Below, piece after piece: positions 47,882 to 60,745 of a stretch of 64,000 bases of DNA; position 1 is the first letter of the stretch, and every line of letters begins with the position of its first letter. Position numbers and translations under genes: made by a program. The notes beneath the pieces are model-generated. The model worked only from the letters and a program-made list of their open reading frames with translations. It searched no databases and had not been told where the DNA came from. This stretch comes from Lycorma delicatula. Lineage: Eukaryota > Arthropoda > Insecta > Hemiptera > Fulgoridae. The stretch is from contig NC_134462.1 of assembly GCF_047948215.1 (NCBI RefSeq), positions 114,403,937-114,467,936 of the forward strand, written 5' to 3'.

Positions 47882-50519
47882 CAGCTTATGACACTCCCGG
47901 TAACGTAACAATTCCAACGCGAGGTCATACATCTAAATCTGATCAGCCGTTGAGCTGCTACGGTGATACAAACATACACACATATATCATAAATACATTA
48001 GACTCCTTTTTGGGCAGTCGTGTAAAAAGAAAAAAAAAATTCTTGGAAAGAGGATTTTCTATAAAGAAGTAGCTCCAAAACAAAAACGAATTGCGACAGA
48101 TTAACTCAGTAAAACGGTCAGTGAGAGGTTTAAAAGTAATGGCAAAAAGGAAGGATAGTTTCGGCAATAAAAGTATTGCCGAATACTTTTATTGCCAACT
48201 ACTTTTATTCGGCATTTTATAGAAATATTAAATTTGTGTATTACCAAAATTATATTTATTTTGAATATAAATAACATGAAAATGAAGTAACTTCTGGTTC
48301 AGACAAATAGCAACTGCTATACCGTTATGGTACCCGTTAAATGTCGTTAATTTTACCCTAACAGCCAAAGTTCACAGATAATATAATCGTAAAATAAATC
48401 CAATTAAAATTATTATTTTAAAGTTTAATTATATTATGAATTTATTAACCGGTATCGATTTGGTTTGTTAACGAACGCATATAAATCTATATAAATATCG
48501 CACTGTTATTTTTAAAACAATAAAGGTCTATGACATTTGTCAACATTAAATTCTGTCTTAATAGTAATATAAAAGATCTAAGGAATTTTTTTTATTTTTT
48601 AATTCTATTCTTTGGTAACTTCATCACATTTACTCATTATTCATTAATTATACTTTACTCATTAATTATTAAAAAAAAATTACTTAAATCTCTTAATGTT
48701 TTAGGTTACATTAAAAAAAAATTGTTTTTAATTAATATTTTTAATTTTTTTATAAAATTAATATGATCGTGATTAACAAAATGTGCTTAATAACTACAGT
48801 GAACAAATTTACCGAAAACCACTCTTTTTATCATATATTCGGTAAAACAAAGTCATATCTCTTGGCAGAGCATCGGCATCATCCGAATTAGGAAATTTAT
48901 CCTTTTAAAAATTAGAACGTTTCTTACATTTCTTCATCGTATAATTTTCTTGGGTATTTTAATGCATATTTCTAATCATATTAATATTTAATTATTATTT
49001 TTATTTATTAATTTTCCACTACATACACTGAATAAAATAAATTTAAAAAAATAAATTGATAATGTGTACAATCTATCTTCTATTGTTAAAGATATTAGAT
49101 TAAAGAATGTTGAATACATTACCGGGGAATACATTGGATATAACAACGCATATATAAATAATAATAATAATAATAGAAATAAAATATGAACGGTCGTTAA
49201 TCACTGCCTCTACGGTTATCAATTTCATTTTTGTGATGTCAATGTTGCGTCAGTCATTTTAGCTATGGGGTTGACATTAAAGTTTCAGGGTAAAAATATC
49301 AGTATCAGTTCTTATGACGTGTCAGAAGAGGATAGAAAATGATCAAGAGTTGAACGACTAAAAGAGGAATGGATGAGGGGAAAATATCTTTTATAGAGTA
49401 GTATAGGGGAAATTTTTTGGTGCCGAGGACAAACGGAAAACTCATAAAAGGGAATGAAAAATTGAGTCCATCAAAAGAAACGAAGTTTCATTTCTTTCTT
49501 CTTTGTGAAGCCATGAGTGAAATATTAAAAGACATTCTCTGGTAATTGTAATAGTCGATTCTTTTTTTTTATCTTAACAATTACTTTTTATTGTAAATGT
49601 AATTTATGTATTGTTAATGAATAAAAAAAATTAATCACGAAGAAATGACATCGTAGATGAATATATCTACATTATTAAGATGACTTCTTAAAGTTAAAAT
49701 AAAACAAAAAGAATTATTCTTTTATGAATACATCAAAAATGTTAAAATTAATTTGTAATCGTTACAGTAATTCAATAGTGTGAATTAGAATTTCCCCTCC
49801 TATCATCCAACTTATTGGCAAATTTCTATTATTATTATTTTTTTTTCTTTATTTAAAGGACAATAAATAATCGAATAACATGTTAATTCTATATTCATTT
49901 ATTTTATATATTTTTACACGTTATTTTGAGGCTTCCTTAGCTTTAATAAATTAAAATAAAATTTTGTTTATAAATCCCTTTATATAGAATATCTCACGAT
50001 AAAATGAAAAGAATTTCATGGCATATTCTACAAATGAAAATAAAAAAAAAAAAGCTCACGTAAATATGCGTCTACAAATGTTTCGTTTTCGAATTATAGC
50101 TTGCAAAAGTTTTCGTTCTGATTTCTGCTACAAGGGAAAAATAATGCTAAAATAAAATTGTTTTAACTTAAAGTCGTAAATTAGATAGTTTTATACAAAC
50201 CTAACCGGCAAAATTAAATAAAACATATCCCCGAAACGTATATCAAGTAATTTTTGAAAAAATACTGTAAAGCAAAAAAAAAATTGTCAAAAAACACAAT
50301 ATTTTGTGACACATATTATGTAGTAACTTAGTTAAGTTGGCAGTAAAAAAAGAAAAATTATATGAAACAATCTTATTAACGTAGAACGAACCGCACCAGA
50401 AATTTTAAATCGATCGAAATTATTATCAATTGAACAATTAATTATTGTAACAGTTTGCAATAATTTTTTAATAATGGATTTTTTTTTTTTTTTTTGCTTG
50501 ATGAATTAATTCACTGCAG
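47561..50519. repeat. No gene; (TA)n microsatellite at 47838-47876
   Basis: A TA-repeat tract of about 19 units lies at 47838-47876. A small palindrome ggcaataaaagtattgccga / aatacttttattgcc is present at 48162-48197. A short (AAT)n run lies near 49159-49175. Elsewhere AT-rich, with long but compositionally random frames. Confidence 0.55.
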
Positions 50520-50647
50520 AAGCTTACAGAAAATATTTTAAGTGGGAGAATGGAAATGCAGATTTATAGTTTATGAAAAATGCCATGTATGACCGAGAAT
50601 CCCGGATGAAAATCCGAGACGCTACCACTTCGCCACGGAAATCAGCA
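50520..50647 (-). mobile_element. tRNA-derived SINE family D, copy 3
   Basis: On the minus strand the head reads ccgtggcgaagtggtagcgt (A-box TGGCGAAGTGG, intact), then tctcggattttcatccggga. The B-box is damaged by a deletion (gggattctcggtcat). The family's catggcattttt follows the head. Confidence 0.7.
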
Positions 50648-50745
50648 ATATTGTTTGTAGACATTTTACAATGTGGAAATAATTCGTATTTTAGAATAAA
50701 ATGTTAATAAAGTATTTATCCCACCATTTTCTATCTGTTTTGTGT

Positions 50746-51434
50746 TTACTTCCTTCTACGAAGTAAAGGAAGTATTGTGATCGCGAAAAAAATTCGGTTT
50801 TCAGATTTCAACGGAAATATCCAATTTGCCATCCCTGAATCCATTTTGATTAATTTCGGCGTGGCATCTGTAAGTATGTATCTCATAAAACTCAAAAACG
50901 GTTAGCTGTAGGATGTTGAAAGTTCGGATTTAGGACTGCCCTTCCTTTTTGATTGCAATCGACTGAACCAAAAGTATTCAAAAAAGCCCCAAATAAAAAA
51001 AATTGGATTTTGGACTTTTTCCTAACTGCAGTAATAAGCCCCCATTGAGAGCTTTTCAACGATATATAATCAGTGGTACTTATTTTCATTGGTTCCAGAA
51101 TTATAGCCAAATAAAAATTTAATTAATGAAATATTTCGATCATACAATGGGAAGGCACATATGTTTGAATAAGACTTTATTTAGGTTTTTCTAACTATTT
51201 AAAAAAATATATTGATTTATTAAAAATGATTAAACTCTGATTTAAAAAATATGTAATACGGTAAATAATAAATAATCTATTAACAATAAAAAAGAAAAAA
51301 AAACATGATAAAATATCAGAAGTTTTAATTAAATAAAATTTAAAATTGTATGTACTTTTCATTTTAGAGAAGTAATATGAATATGTAATTTAATAGGCGT
51401 AAAAGGTAATCATGTGTTTGTTTGTATACCTCAG
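50746..51434 (+). mobile_element. MITE family A, copy 6
   Basis: Begins TTACTTCCTTCTACGAAGTA and keeps ggaagtattgtgatcgcgaa, gattgcaatcgactg and the attatagccaaataaaaat block. The T-arm module is decayed (gcacatatgtttgaataaga). The 3' end is poorer (gcgtaaaaggtaatcatg). The 73-codon minus-strand frame is not conserved in other copies. Confidence 0.84.
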
Positions 51435-53371
51435 ATTTTTTAAAATGGAATTTTCTAAAGATTTTGCTGCAAAATTTATTTGTTTACTATTTGTTTTATT
51501 TTTTGATTTGATATCTCCATATAAGCGACAGTTCACTTAGTATTAAATATCAGTTTACTTATAGTTATTAAATATCATATCTAATAATTTGTATTTCTCG
51601 ACACAAAGAGTGTAATTTTTACAATAATTTTTGCAAAAATTATTAGAGATTCAGGGATCTCTTTTATTCAGTTTTCTTGTACGAAAACCGTAAAATTTAA
51701 TCCTTAATTTAGGTTCTGAGAAATTCAGTACGGCTTTATTTTACCCTTAAATGCTCTCATTCAAAGTTAGGTCGAAATTTTTCGCTAGCTATAATTTTAA
51801 AACGAAGAGTTTCTGCACTCATGTGTATAATGATCATTTTTCATTATTTTAACTTTTACATGTCCTGAAATAATCTTCGTCTTTACGTAAGGCACTTTTT
51901 AGATTGATATATATTGCACTGATTTTGAAGTATAATTTTTATTTTAAAACACAACCATAATATTTGCAGACGTAATTTATCTAATGGAAAAAGGGATCGA
52001 TTCTATCGGATTTATTAAAAATAAATAAATCTGTCGAATAAAAACATAATAAATTTGTCGAATTTATAAAAACATCTGTTAAAAAAGTTGGAATATATTA
52101 TTAAAATTATTAACATAACTAATATATAACAATAAAGATTAATTAACTTAAGTGCGAAATCCTGAAAAAGATTACTTTCATAAAATTCTACTGTTTTCGT
52201 CAAAATATAATTATAAATATAATAAATTAATAGTACTATAATTAAATTTAAAGAAATGGTTATCACAAATTAATAAAACACATTTATTTATATACAATCT
52301 GTATGCATTTTAGCAATTATCAACCTTAACGGACGTACAGAATAAAAAAAAACTGAAAGCATACAAAAATATTTTTAAACTAAACCTGACGTACAATTAA
52401 GTTTAAATTTTGAATCTGAAAATAAAAATGTAACATATTCTACATTAAAAAGAAAAAGTTTAATTGTAAAATTACATACCTTCTAGCAAACAAGTTTTAA
52501 AGATGAAACATATCAAATTGAGTACATAAATCCTGTACAAATATTCTAGATTATTAGTTCCATCACGTACATCTTAGAATAATTTTGTTAACGTCGGAAT
52601 GCAGTAACTGCGGACAAAAAAATTATATGAATGACATTTTTTCTTTAAGAAAATAATTCTGCTAGTTTATTATGCTATCAACGTTTAGATTAAATTTAAG
52701 GAAAATTAAATTGAAATACTTGAACATTTCTTTGTATATGTTTATTATAAATCAAACGTTTTCATGGTTATTTCATTATATCAATTTAATAAAAACAAAT
52801 TATTTCATTATTTTTGGTTTTTTATGTTATACACCAACAACGCTTAAATTAGTCATACAGGACTACATGAATTCTTGATTGTATATTTTCAAAAACTCTT
52901 TTTTAATCTTATTTTTTTTGCTTTCAATATAAATTACCCAGTTTTATATATATATATATATATATTTATATGTTCATGCATTATTCAACAATGACTAAAC
53001 TGATTCAAAGTAAATTTACTGGATTTATCTATATTTACCCTGATAAAAATTGGAAAGTAGAAAATACTTTTTCTCTCTATTTTAAAATTTTTTAAATGTT
53101 AACGAAAACGTTATTAACAATATGCTAACGAGTGATTAATTATACATCTACTTATGCGGATATATTAGAACGTAGGATTATTTAATTGAGTTACTTAGTT
53201 TTTAAATGAAGGTTGGCATCCCTGCCAAATTCTCACTTATTTATTAACTCTTATTAAATTAATTTTTCTAATGTTCTATTGTTAGACGGCCTAGTATCAC
53301 CCATCAGTGACTCACCATGTATTTTACAGTCACATAGAACTAATTTATAACAACGTTTCATAATGAAGCGT
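51435..53371. repeat. No gene; short (TA)n at 52946-52966
   Basis: AT-rich with a TA run at 52946-52966. Frames of 68-83 codons here are Phe/Ile/Tyr/Lys-rich and unrecognised. Confidence 0.55.
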
Positions 53372-53384
53372 AAGTTTGAATATT

Positions 53385-53962
53385 AAGGCATTGCGGGGGG
53401 GGGGGGGGTGTGTTACCTCCACCGCTTTAGCAGAAGGCCCGAATCGGTTTGCCAATACAGTGAAGAAATAGATACTGTAGAACACACAATATCCTTGTGT
53501 CGCCGGTGGGACGAACTGAGACACATATGGATCATTTAAGGACTGACACCGGATGATACCGTACAATACATGTTAAAGGGACGTCGTGAATGGAACGCCG
53601 TAGCAACCTTAATCACGAATATTATAAAGGCTAAGGAACGAGACCCTGTTGAGTGAAACGGGGTAACCTGGAGGTAGGGTCTTACAGGGGCAGTTCTGCT
53701 CATGAGAGGGTAGTTCGCTGAGGTGGACCACTCTTGATCACTGACCGGGGACCCCATGAGTTCGTGGGTAATAAGAAAAAGACCGAGACCCGGCTGGATC
53801 CCTCCCTAGAGAAGGGGTACGGTTAGAGGCAGGCATATAAAAGACCCAGTCCCGGCCTACTGGCTGAACGACCCAGGTGGTCTCAGTAGGTTTTGAGGCA
53901 AAAGCAGTCTCTGAGGGTGTGCAATGCATTAGCTGGTCCAATCTCCTAGGTATGAGAAAAAA
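53385..53962 (+). mobile_element. R1/I-like LINE 3' end of another family (TSD)
   Basis: A 578-bp truncated LINE. The plus strand reads TVEHTISLCRRWDELRHIW, the zinc-knuckle His-Cys end, then GLTPDDTVQYMLKGRREW and NAVATLITNIIKAKERDPVE to a stop at about 53657, which is the ORF2 C-terminus. A 300-bp GC-rich 3' UTR ends in gagaaaaaa. The 13-bp duplication AAGTTTGAATATT lies at 53372-53384 and 53963-53975. A 14-base G-run at 53395-53408 sits next to the 5' junction. It is distinct in sequence from the three R1-like copies at 5.2, 33.6 and 44.7 kb. Confidence 0.88.
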
Positions 53963-53975
53963 AAGTTTGAATATT

Positions 53976-54794
53976 GTAATTAAAATAATTTGAAATATAA
54001 TCAAAACATAGACTTTTATTTATTTGTATGTAGCGAATAAAATAATATAATAATTTAGATCCAACCGAGGTGCTAAATCAAGGCGGCAAATTATTCGACA
54101 GGATATGTGAATAAATAAAACTTCCAGTACCATGTAACCTAATGAAACTCAAAAAACCTACTGCATAATAGTAGTGTGCAATACCATCCTTCTGAATAAA
54201 ATTTCATATTTTTTTTTTTGAAACTGATGTAAACGCTGTTACTGCTACAGCAGAGCGTAATGTAAAAATGACTGAACAATTTTTATCTCTCAAATAGCAG
54301 AAAAATATGTAACCAATCTCTAGATACGTAGTTTCAACAGGTTATTGTGACAAGTCACACAGCTAATCAATCAATAAATGCAGATAAATGATTGTTTCTA
54401 GACCGCGTCAACTCCAGAAATATTGTATCTTCTTATACGATGCTATTTTTTTATACGTATGCAATTTTTTCTTGTGATGGTATTTGAAGAATAGAATAGT
54501 AAAATATTCAGCAATTCTCTAACACGAAATGTTGAAAGCTTCAAAGAAATATGTTTTATGAAGTTAACCACAGTTTGGTGGATATGTTACGATATATTAC
54601 GTTGTGTAATATAAAAATAAAAACTCATTTTGTAAAATGTTTGAATCAAAATGTTGTCCAACATAAAGATATAGAGTTTAGGACTTAAATTTGTTTTTCT
54701 TTTCAAGAACACTTAAATTCTATTAAAAAATTTCCAGTATGTAATAAGTGTTCATTGTTAAATAAATAAATAAAAACGGTTGAAAATAAAATTG
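53976..54794. other. No gene seen; unassigned
   Basis: AT-rich sequence without a supported feature. Confidence 0.55.
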
Positions 54795-55695
54795 TTTTAC
54801 TTTCCTGGTATTGATTATTTATTCTTACATAGTGGAAAAATATTTTTATATAAATGGAAAAAGTTTAAAAGATTCAAAATATCTTTTGTTTTTTTTTTTT
54901 ATTCTTCTCTGCTCTCCCACGCCCAAACTTATTTCCCAAGAAACGTTTTTGATTTTTCTATGTTTAGTGTGTTGAATAGAAGAAACTAAAAAAAATTCCA
55001 TGGAGAAATATGAACAACCAATAAAAAGTTTCCAAATTTATTTTTTTGAATTGAGGATGAATTACGAGTATAATGAAATTTTGTTGCAATATTGTCATTA
55101 AAATTATAATAATGGCAAAAACGTTTTTAGAAATTCCAAAAATCTACTTTTTTAAATTTTGATTGGCTTCCCTATCCCCAATATTGCCTCGAAAGTTTTT
55201 TTGGGGGTCATTTGCACTACTACTATTGTTTCGAAAGCCATAAAAAAAATAGGTGAAAAAATATGCTAGAAATAAAAAGATAGCTTTTTCGATTTTGCGT
55301 GAATGGGTGAATTTGGGGGGGGGCAAAATCTTTTGAAAAAAAATAAGCAAGTACGCATGTACTGAGCTTATTATCAAGTGAAGTTATGTTTGCAAAATTT
55401 TGAGAAAATTGGCCCCCATAAAAACTATCTATCCCGCCTTTTGATGATATTGACCGGAAACATTTCCCAACAAATTGTCCAATATACACGAGCCCCTTCC
55501 AAATTTCATCAATATCGGCTTATCTAGTGAAATGTTATTAGGCTTCAAACACGCCAAAACACATACATACGAACATTACTCCCCCTCTGTTTTTTTTTCT
55601 TTTTGAGATCCCTGGGTCATGAAACGTTGAGAAAAGCAAAACAACCATACCCAATGTTTTCAATATTTTCCTTCTTGCAGTATAGCTGTAATGCA
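54795..55695 (+). mobile_element. Family B element, copy 4
   Basis: Starts tttactttcctggtattgat and ends in the degraded module ttccttcttgcagtatagct. It matches copy 2 along its length, including ccaagaaacgtttttgattt, ttgattggcttccctatccc, tagctttttcgattttgcgt and gggtcatgaaacgttgagaa. A G-run (55314-55324) and A-runs differ between copies. No coding frame is shared. Confidence 0.78.
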
Positions 55696-57880
55696 AATAG
55701 AGTAAAATTCAATTTTAACAATAACTGAAGTAAAATATTGGCATCATCAAGATGTAGAGTTGAGAACTTAATAGTTTTTTTTTTTTTTTTAAGAACAGTT
55801 AAATTATATTAAAAAACTGTTCGTTAATAAAAATTGTTTAATAAAAATTTTTAAATGTTTAAATTGTTTAATAAAAACTGTTTATTAATAAAAATATATT
55901 ATTGAATGAATAATAAAAAAAAAATTAATTTTTTAAAGTGAACGTTTTTATTGGCTCACTCATTATTTACTTGATTATAATTTATTTTATAACAAAAAAT
56001 TACTAGAAAACAAAAACAAAGTTTTTAAAAATTAAAAAGGTTATTTAGCGGTAGATTTTTTCTTTGTTTTTAACATTTTGAAAAGTAGATGCTTCGATTT
56101 TCTTTCGGGGGGAAAAGTCATTTTTATGATTGTTCCCTGAAGATGGATTAAATTTTAGAAAAGGTTTTGATCGGGAAAAATTAAAGAAAAAATATTTTGT
56201 AGAAAGATTTAAAAAAAAGAAAATTTACATAATAGTTTCTTTTTTTAAACTGTACGATTATGGTTATGGTTTTTTTTTATAAACCATATTATCGTTATTA
56301 GCGTTCTTTTGAGAAAATATTCTTATTAACTTAATCTTTTCTATTACGTGTTTATTTCCTCTAGATCAGTTAAGTACAATTTAAAAAAAAAAAATTAATA
56401 ATAGTTATATATTTTTTAAGAGAAGATTTTTTATTACAATATTTTATGTTAAAATTTTAAACAGTTTTAGTGGTAAATAATCTTTAATTTTAAACGGTAA
56501 ATTCACCTTCTGGTAAAATACAGATAATATTATGTAGCAACACCAAATAATTCACCTAATGAACTATGTAAATATTTATACGCATTGATTATACCTTGGG
56601 GGTAGTTAAAACAAGTTTTCGTGTTATGAAAATAGGCTGTCATATCCTCTTTGATTATGGCCGGTAATATGATTAATGTAGAAGATTTTTAGTATTTTTT
56701 TTTTGTTTCTTTACGAACTTTGCAGAGAAAAAACCAGTTACAATTTAAACAGACAAATTATTTTCGCATACTTTACAAATTTACGAGAAACCTTGTTATG
56801 GCTACAATTGGATTTTTAATAAATTAAAAATCTTTCAACTAATTTTTTTTTTAAATTAAATTAAACAAATTAATTTTTTATAAACCATATTATTTTAGTT
56901 TTAAGTTAGTAAATAACATTGTTAAATCAAACCTGAATTTTTTATTTACTCTCTAATTTATACCGAAATACTTCTCAAGTAATGCCTTCTAACTTGTTAT
57001 TTTATTCTGTAACTTTTATTTTAATATTTTTATATCAATATTATTTCAAATAATTATTAATTTTATATATTATTATTGATTATAATCACTTTCCTACATT
57101 TTTTTTTAGATACGCTGCTGACGCTAAAATAATGAAGGTTAAAACCACGGTTTCCTTTACTCTTTTAGGCGTATACTGAAAGTTTTTTCTATTCTTGGTA
57201 TAGAATACCTTCTGTCGCGATCCATATAATTAATTATATTCTGATTTAAATACAATTATATACATTCGTTTTTTTTTTGAACAAAAATTTATAATCGTTT
57301 TTTCCTGATGAAACCTCAAGTAAATAATATATTAAAAATATTACATTATATATATATACCTCAATTAATAATATTGACCTTAGAATGAAGTACAACTTAT
57401 ATAAATATGATTTCATTCTATCTGAAAAGGGAAAAGTATTATATATGCAAAACATAAAAATATTCTATATTGAAGTAACGGAATATTCTATAATTCTAAT
57501 ATTCTATATTCTATATTGAAATAACATGTGGTTTAAATGTCAATTTTAAAACTCATCGATTTGAATAAAATGTGGAATAATTGAAATAGTGATTTAACCC
57601 CTTCCTCCACAAAACAAAAGTCACAGCAATAAATAATTTTAAAAAAAAATTGCAATTTGTATGTTTAACAATATAAGAAGGTATCTACAAAATTTAATTT
57701 TAATACCGAACTTATACTATTTTAATTGAAATACTTATACTATTGTAATATTAAATAACTGCTAAAAATACGGTTACCATTATCTTTTCACTGAAAAGAT
57801 ATGGAATAGAGGTGTGGCAAAATAATAAAAAGACGCAGGATTGAATTTAAGTATATATATATCTAGTTTAATTTTGTTAA
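55696..57880. other. No gene seen; simple internal duplications at 55800-55900
   Basis: Short repeats of aaactgtttattaataaaaa type at 55813-55895. Otherwise AT-rich and unassigned. Confidence 0.5.
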
Positions 57881-57882
57881 CA

Positions 57883-57955
57883 TGGCCCGTTGTCATAACA
57901 ACGGGCCAATTACAATTCTATATATTATACATATATAATATATAGAATTATAATT
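57883..57955. repeat. Perfect 11-bp hairpin followed by an AT palindrome
   Basis: TGGCCCGTTGT (57883-57893), loop cata, and ACAACGGGCCA (57898-57908) form a perfect GC-rich stem. Directly after it, aattctatatattata and tatatagaatt form a second, AT-rich palindrome. The position next to the PLE 3' end may mean that the stem belongs to its target or terminus. Confidence 0.8.
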
Positions 57956-57974
57956 ATTTATAAAACCGCTTACC

Positions 57975-59437
57975 AACAATTATCAGTAGTAAAAAACGTT
58001 CTAGCGATTTCAGAAAATTATTCCCATCTTCAGAAACTTACGGTAGTTAATTATGCATGTAATAATATTTACTTCACATATTAATTAAGTTATATAAATA
58101 AAATAGTGGTTGTATAAATATAACTATTGATCGACAAAATTATTAAAATTAAGTCATACATAATTCGTCTTGACATTATAATGGTTTCAATTGTTATGGT
58201 TATTCGGAGGGAATCAGTTGGCCAACATAGGAATCAATAATTATTTAAAATGTATTTGAATAAAATGTCATTATAAAATTTTATTTACTCGTTTATAAGT
58301 TTGTTATTATTTGAATATAAATTAATTTTTTCTAAAATATCAGTTTTACATATATTATTAGAATAATTAGTATAAATTAAGTATTAATAAAATGGTCTGG
58401 GTTGTAATTATGATTTTGATTCAGAATGTGTTGGGAAAAGTTAGCTTCTTCTATGTATCCTTTGTTTATACAGTTTATATGTTCTTTAATCCTGATTGAA
58501 AAGGAACTATTGTTCATGCCGACTTGTTCTAAACCGCAGTCAGGGCATTTCAAACTATATATACCCTGTTTATCTAGAATAAATTTATTATTGTTTTTGA
58601 ATGATCTCTATTATTTATTTGTTTTATTATTTTTTTGTTAGTACGTAAGCAGATTTTAATCGGAATGATTTAAAATGTTTGTTGAATTTTCTATGATTTA
58701 TACTATATTCTATTCAATCCGTTATTATTAGTTGTTAACTTTATTTTATCTTTTATTTATATTTACTGCTTTATTTTAAAATACAATTAATTTATTAAAT
58801 TTTCATTATGTTCATTGGTTGTAGCGATGTATTTCATGGTATTCAGTTCATTTTTTAAATATTTTATTGCACTATAAATTAGTGTATTAAATTTTACGAT
58901 TCCAAGGATGAAATGAGTTATGGTGAATTATAGTATTTTGTTTAGTGGGTTTCCTGTATATGTCGATATTGAATTTGTTATTATTATAATTTTTATTAAT
59001 TTTTAAAAATGTATACTATATTGTTTTCTCGAGTTAATGTAAATTTAATGTTGTTATCTAAAGAATTCATTTCTTAGATTATTTTGTTTTTTCATATCTG
59101 AGTTGTTGATCACATATGTTTAAAATATCATCTACGTATCTCTTATATAATAACGTATACGTTTTTAAAAATTTATGTAAATTATTATTTTCTAATTCAT
59201 TCAAGAAAATGTTAGCTAAAATGGCTGAGAGTGGTGACCCATAGTGAAACCTTTCTCTTGTTGATAATATTTATTATTAAATTCGAAATAATTATATTTA
59301 ATGCATAATTTTATTAATTCGTGTGTTATGTTGTCTATTTTTAATTTGGTTGTTATTATTAATTGCATCATAGGTTTGTTGGTATCGATATCAGTGTAAA
59401 TGTCTTTTATGACTAATTTTATGAGTTTCGTTGTGTT

Positions 59438-59500
<63 letters not shown>

Positions 59501-60206
59501 TGTAATATATTTATATAATAATTATATCTACCAATTCATAATCATTTTTTAAATTAAATTTATTGGCTATTTTGATGTATTATTTTAAAGTATTCGATAG
59601 GAATTTACTTTGTAGATATGTACGTGAATTAATACAATTTATTAGAGGTCTCATGGACATATCAGTTTTATGAATTTTGGTTACTGATTTTAAAATAGGG
59701 GATTTTGTATTAATTAATTTAAAAATTTGTTTAATATATTCATTCTTGAAATGTATTTACATTTTTTGACTTTGGAAAAGGTGTCTTTTTCAATTTTGTT
59801 AGTTTTTTCAATATATGTGTTATAATTAATAATAACAGGATTGTTAGTTTTGTCGGATTTGAGTATAAATGAATTATTTTTTTTTTTTAGTTTAATTTTA
59901 TGGTAATTTATATCTTTGTGTTTGTAACGATAATTTAACCTACTATTATTTTTAATATTATCAATTATATTCACAAACTGATTTCTTAATTTATTTTGAT
60001 TATTTAAGTTATCAATTTTGAATATATATTGTTTTCCACATCTATAATGGAGTTTTTGATCATTTTATTTTTATATAAAATAGGTAGATCAAATTTATAT
60101 GTGTGTTTAATTATCTTGACTTCATTATCACTTAATTCATTATTAGTAGTGTTAACCACCTCCGCTCAAAACTTATATTCCTGATCAGTTGTATTATTGC
60201 AAATTA
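57975..60206 (-). pseudogene. Penelope-like element: RT and GIY-YIG endonuclease (copy 1)
   Basis: Minus strand, from high to low coordinates. An N-terminal block LSDNEVKIIKHTYKF lies near 60130. A PLE 'SDK' region, NNSFILKSDKTNNPVIINYN, lies in an open stretch (59974-59714). The RT motif that is MGSPLSAILANIF in intact elements is here broken by one missing base at 59235-59250. The catalytic RYVDDIL lies at about 59120-59142. A GIY-YIG endonuclease reads QGIYSLKCPDCGLEQVGMNN (58575-58510) then RIKEHINCINKGY. The usual Tyr of YIG is a Gln. The tail SILEK-type block is near 58340, and the PLE end is at 57980-58040. A (TA)n tract at 59441-59493 lies inside the RT region. PLEs reverse-transcribe at chromosomal nicks. 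This one is dead. Confidence 0.87.
59441..59493. repeat. (TA)n microsatellite inside the PLE RT region
   Basis: About 26 TA units interrupt the reverse-transcriptase reading frame between the YVDD motif and the SDK block. The expansion must postdate loss of function. Confidence 0.92.
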
Positions 60207-60745
60207 TTACTTCCTTGTACGAAGTAAAGGAAGTATTGTGATCGCGAAAAATTTCGGTTTCCAGAATTCAACGGAAATGTCCATTTTGACCATCCCTGAA
60301 TCCATTTTGATTAGTTTTGGAGTGACGTCTGTAGGTACGTATGTAGGGTAGGTGCATAAGTCAAAAACGATTAACCGTAGGATGTTTAAATTTTGGATTT
60401 AAGACTGTTGTAACATCTAGTTATGCACCTTCCCTTTTGATTGCAATTGACTTAAACAAAAGTCTCCAAAAAAGCCCAAAATCCAAAAAAAAATGGGTTT
60501 TGGTCTTTTTATTAACTGCAGTATTAACCCTCATTGAGAGCTTTTCAACCATATATTAAAAGAACTGGTAATTATTTTCACTGGCCAAATAAAATTTTAA
60601 TTAATGAAATATATGGATCTTAGGGGAAGGCACATCGGTTTGAATCATTCTTCATCTTTTTATTTTAACTTTTTCAATTTAAATATATTTATTTATTAAT
60701 TATTATTAACCTCTCATTTTAAAAAATTTACGATGAATAATAAAT
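60207..60745 (+). mobile_element. MITE family A, copy 7 (3'-truncated)
   Basis: The best 5' end in the window (TTACTTCCTTGTACGAAGTA, then aaggaagtattgtgatcgcg). The T-arm module is present as gcacatcggtttgaatcatt. It breaks off near cgatgaataataaatcaatt, losing the 3' inverted repeat. It abuts the 5' side of the PLE. Confidence 0.85.

Noticed and set aside
48530..48766. A 78-codon plus-strand frame rich in Phe, Ile, Leu, Lys and Asn
   Set aside because: Composition is that of random AT-rich DNA; no motif, start context or splice signal.
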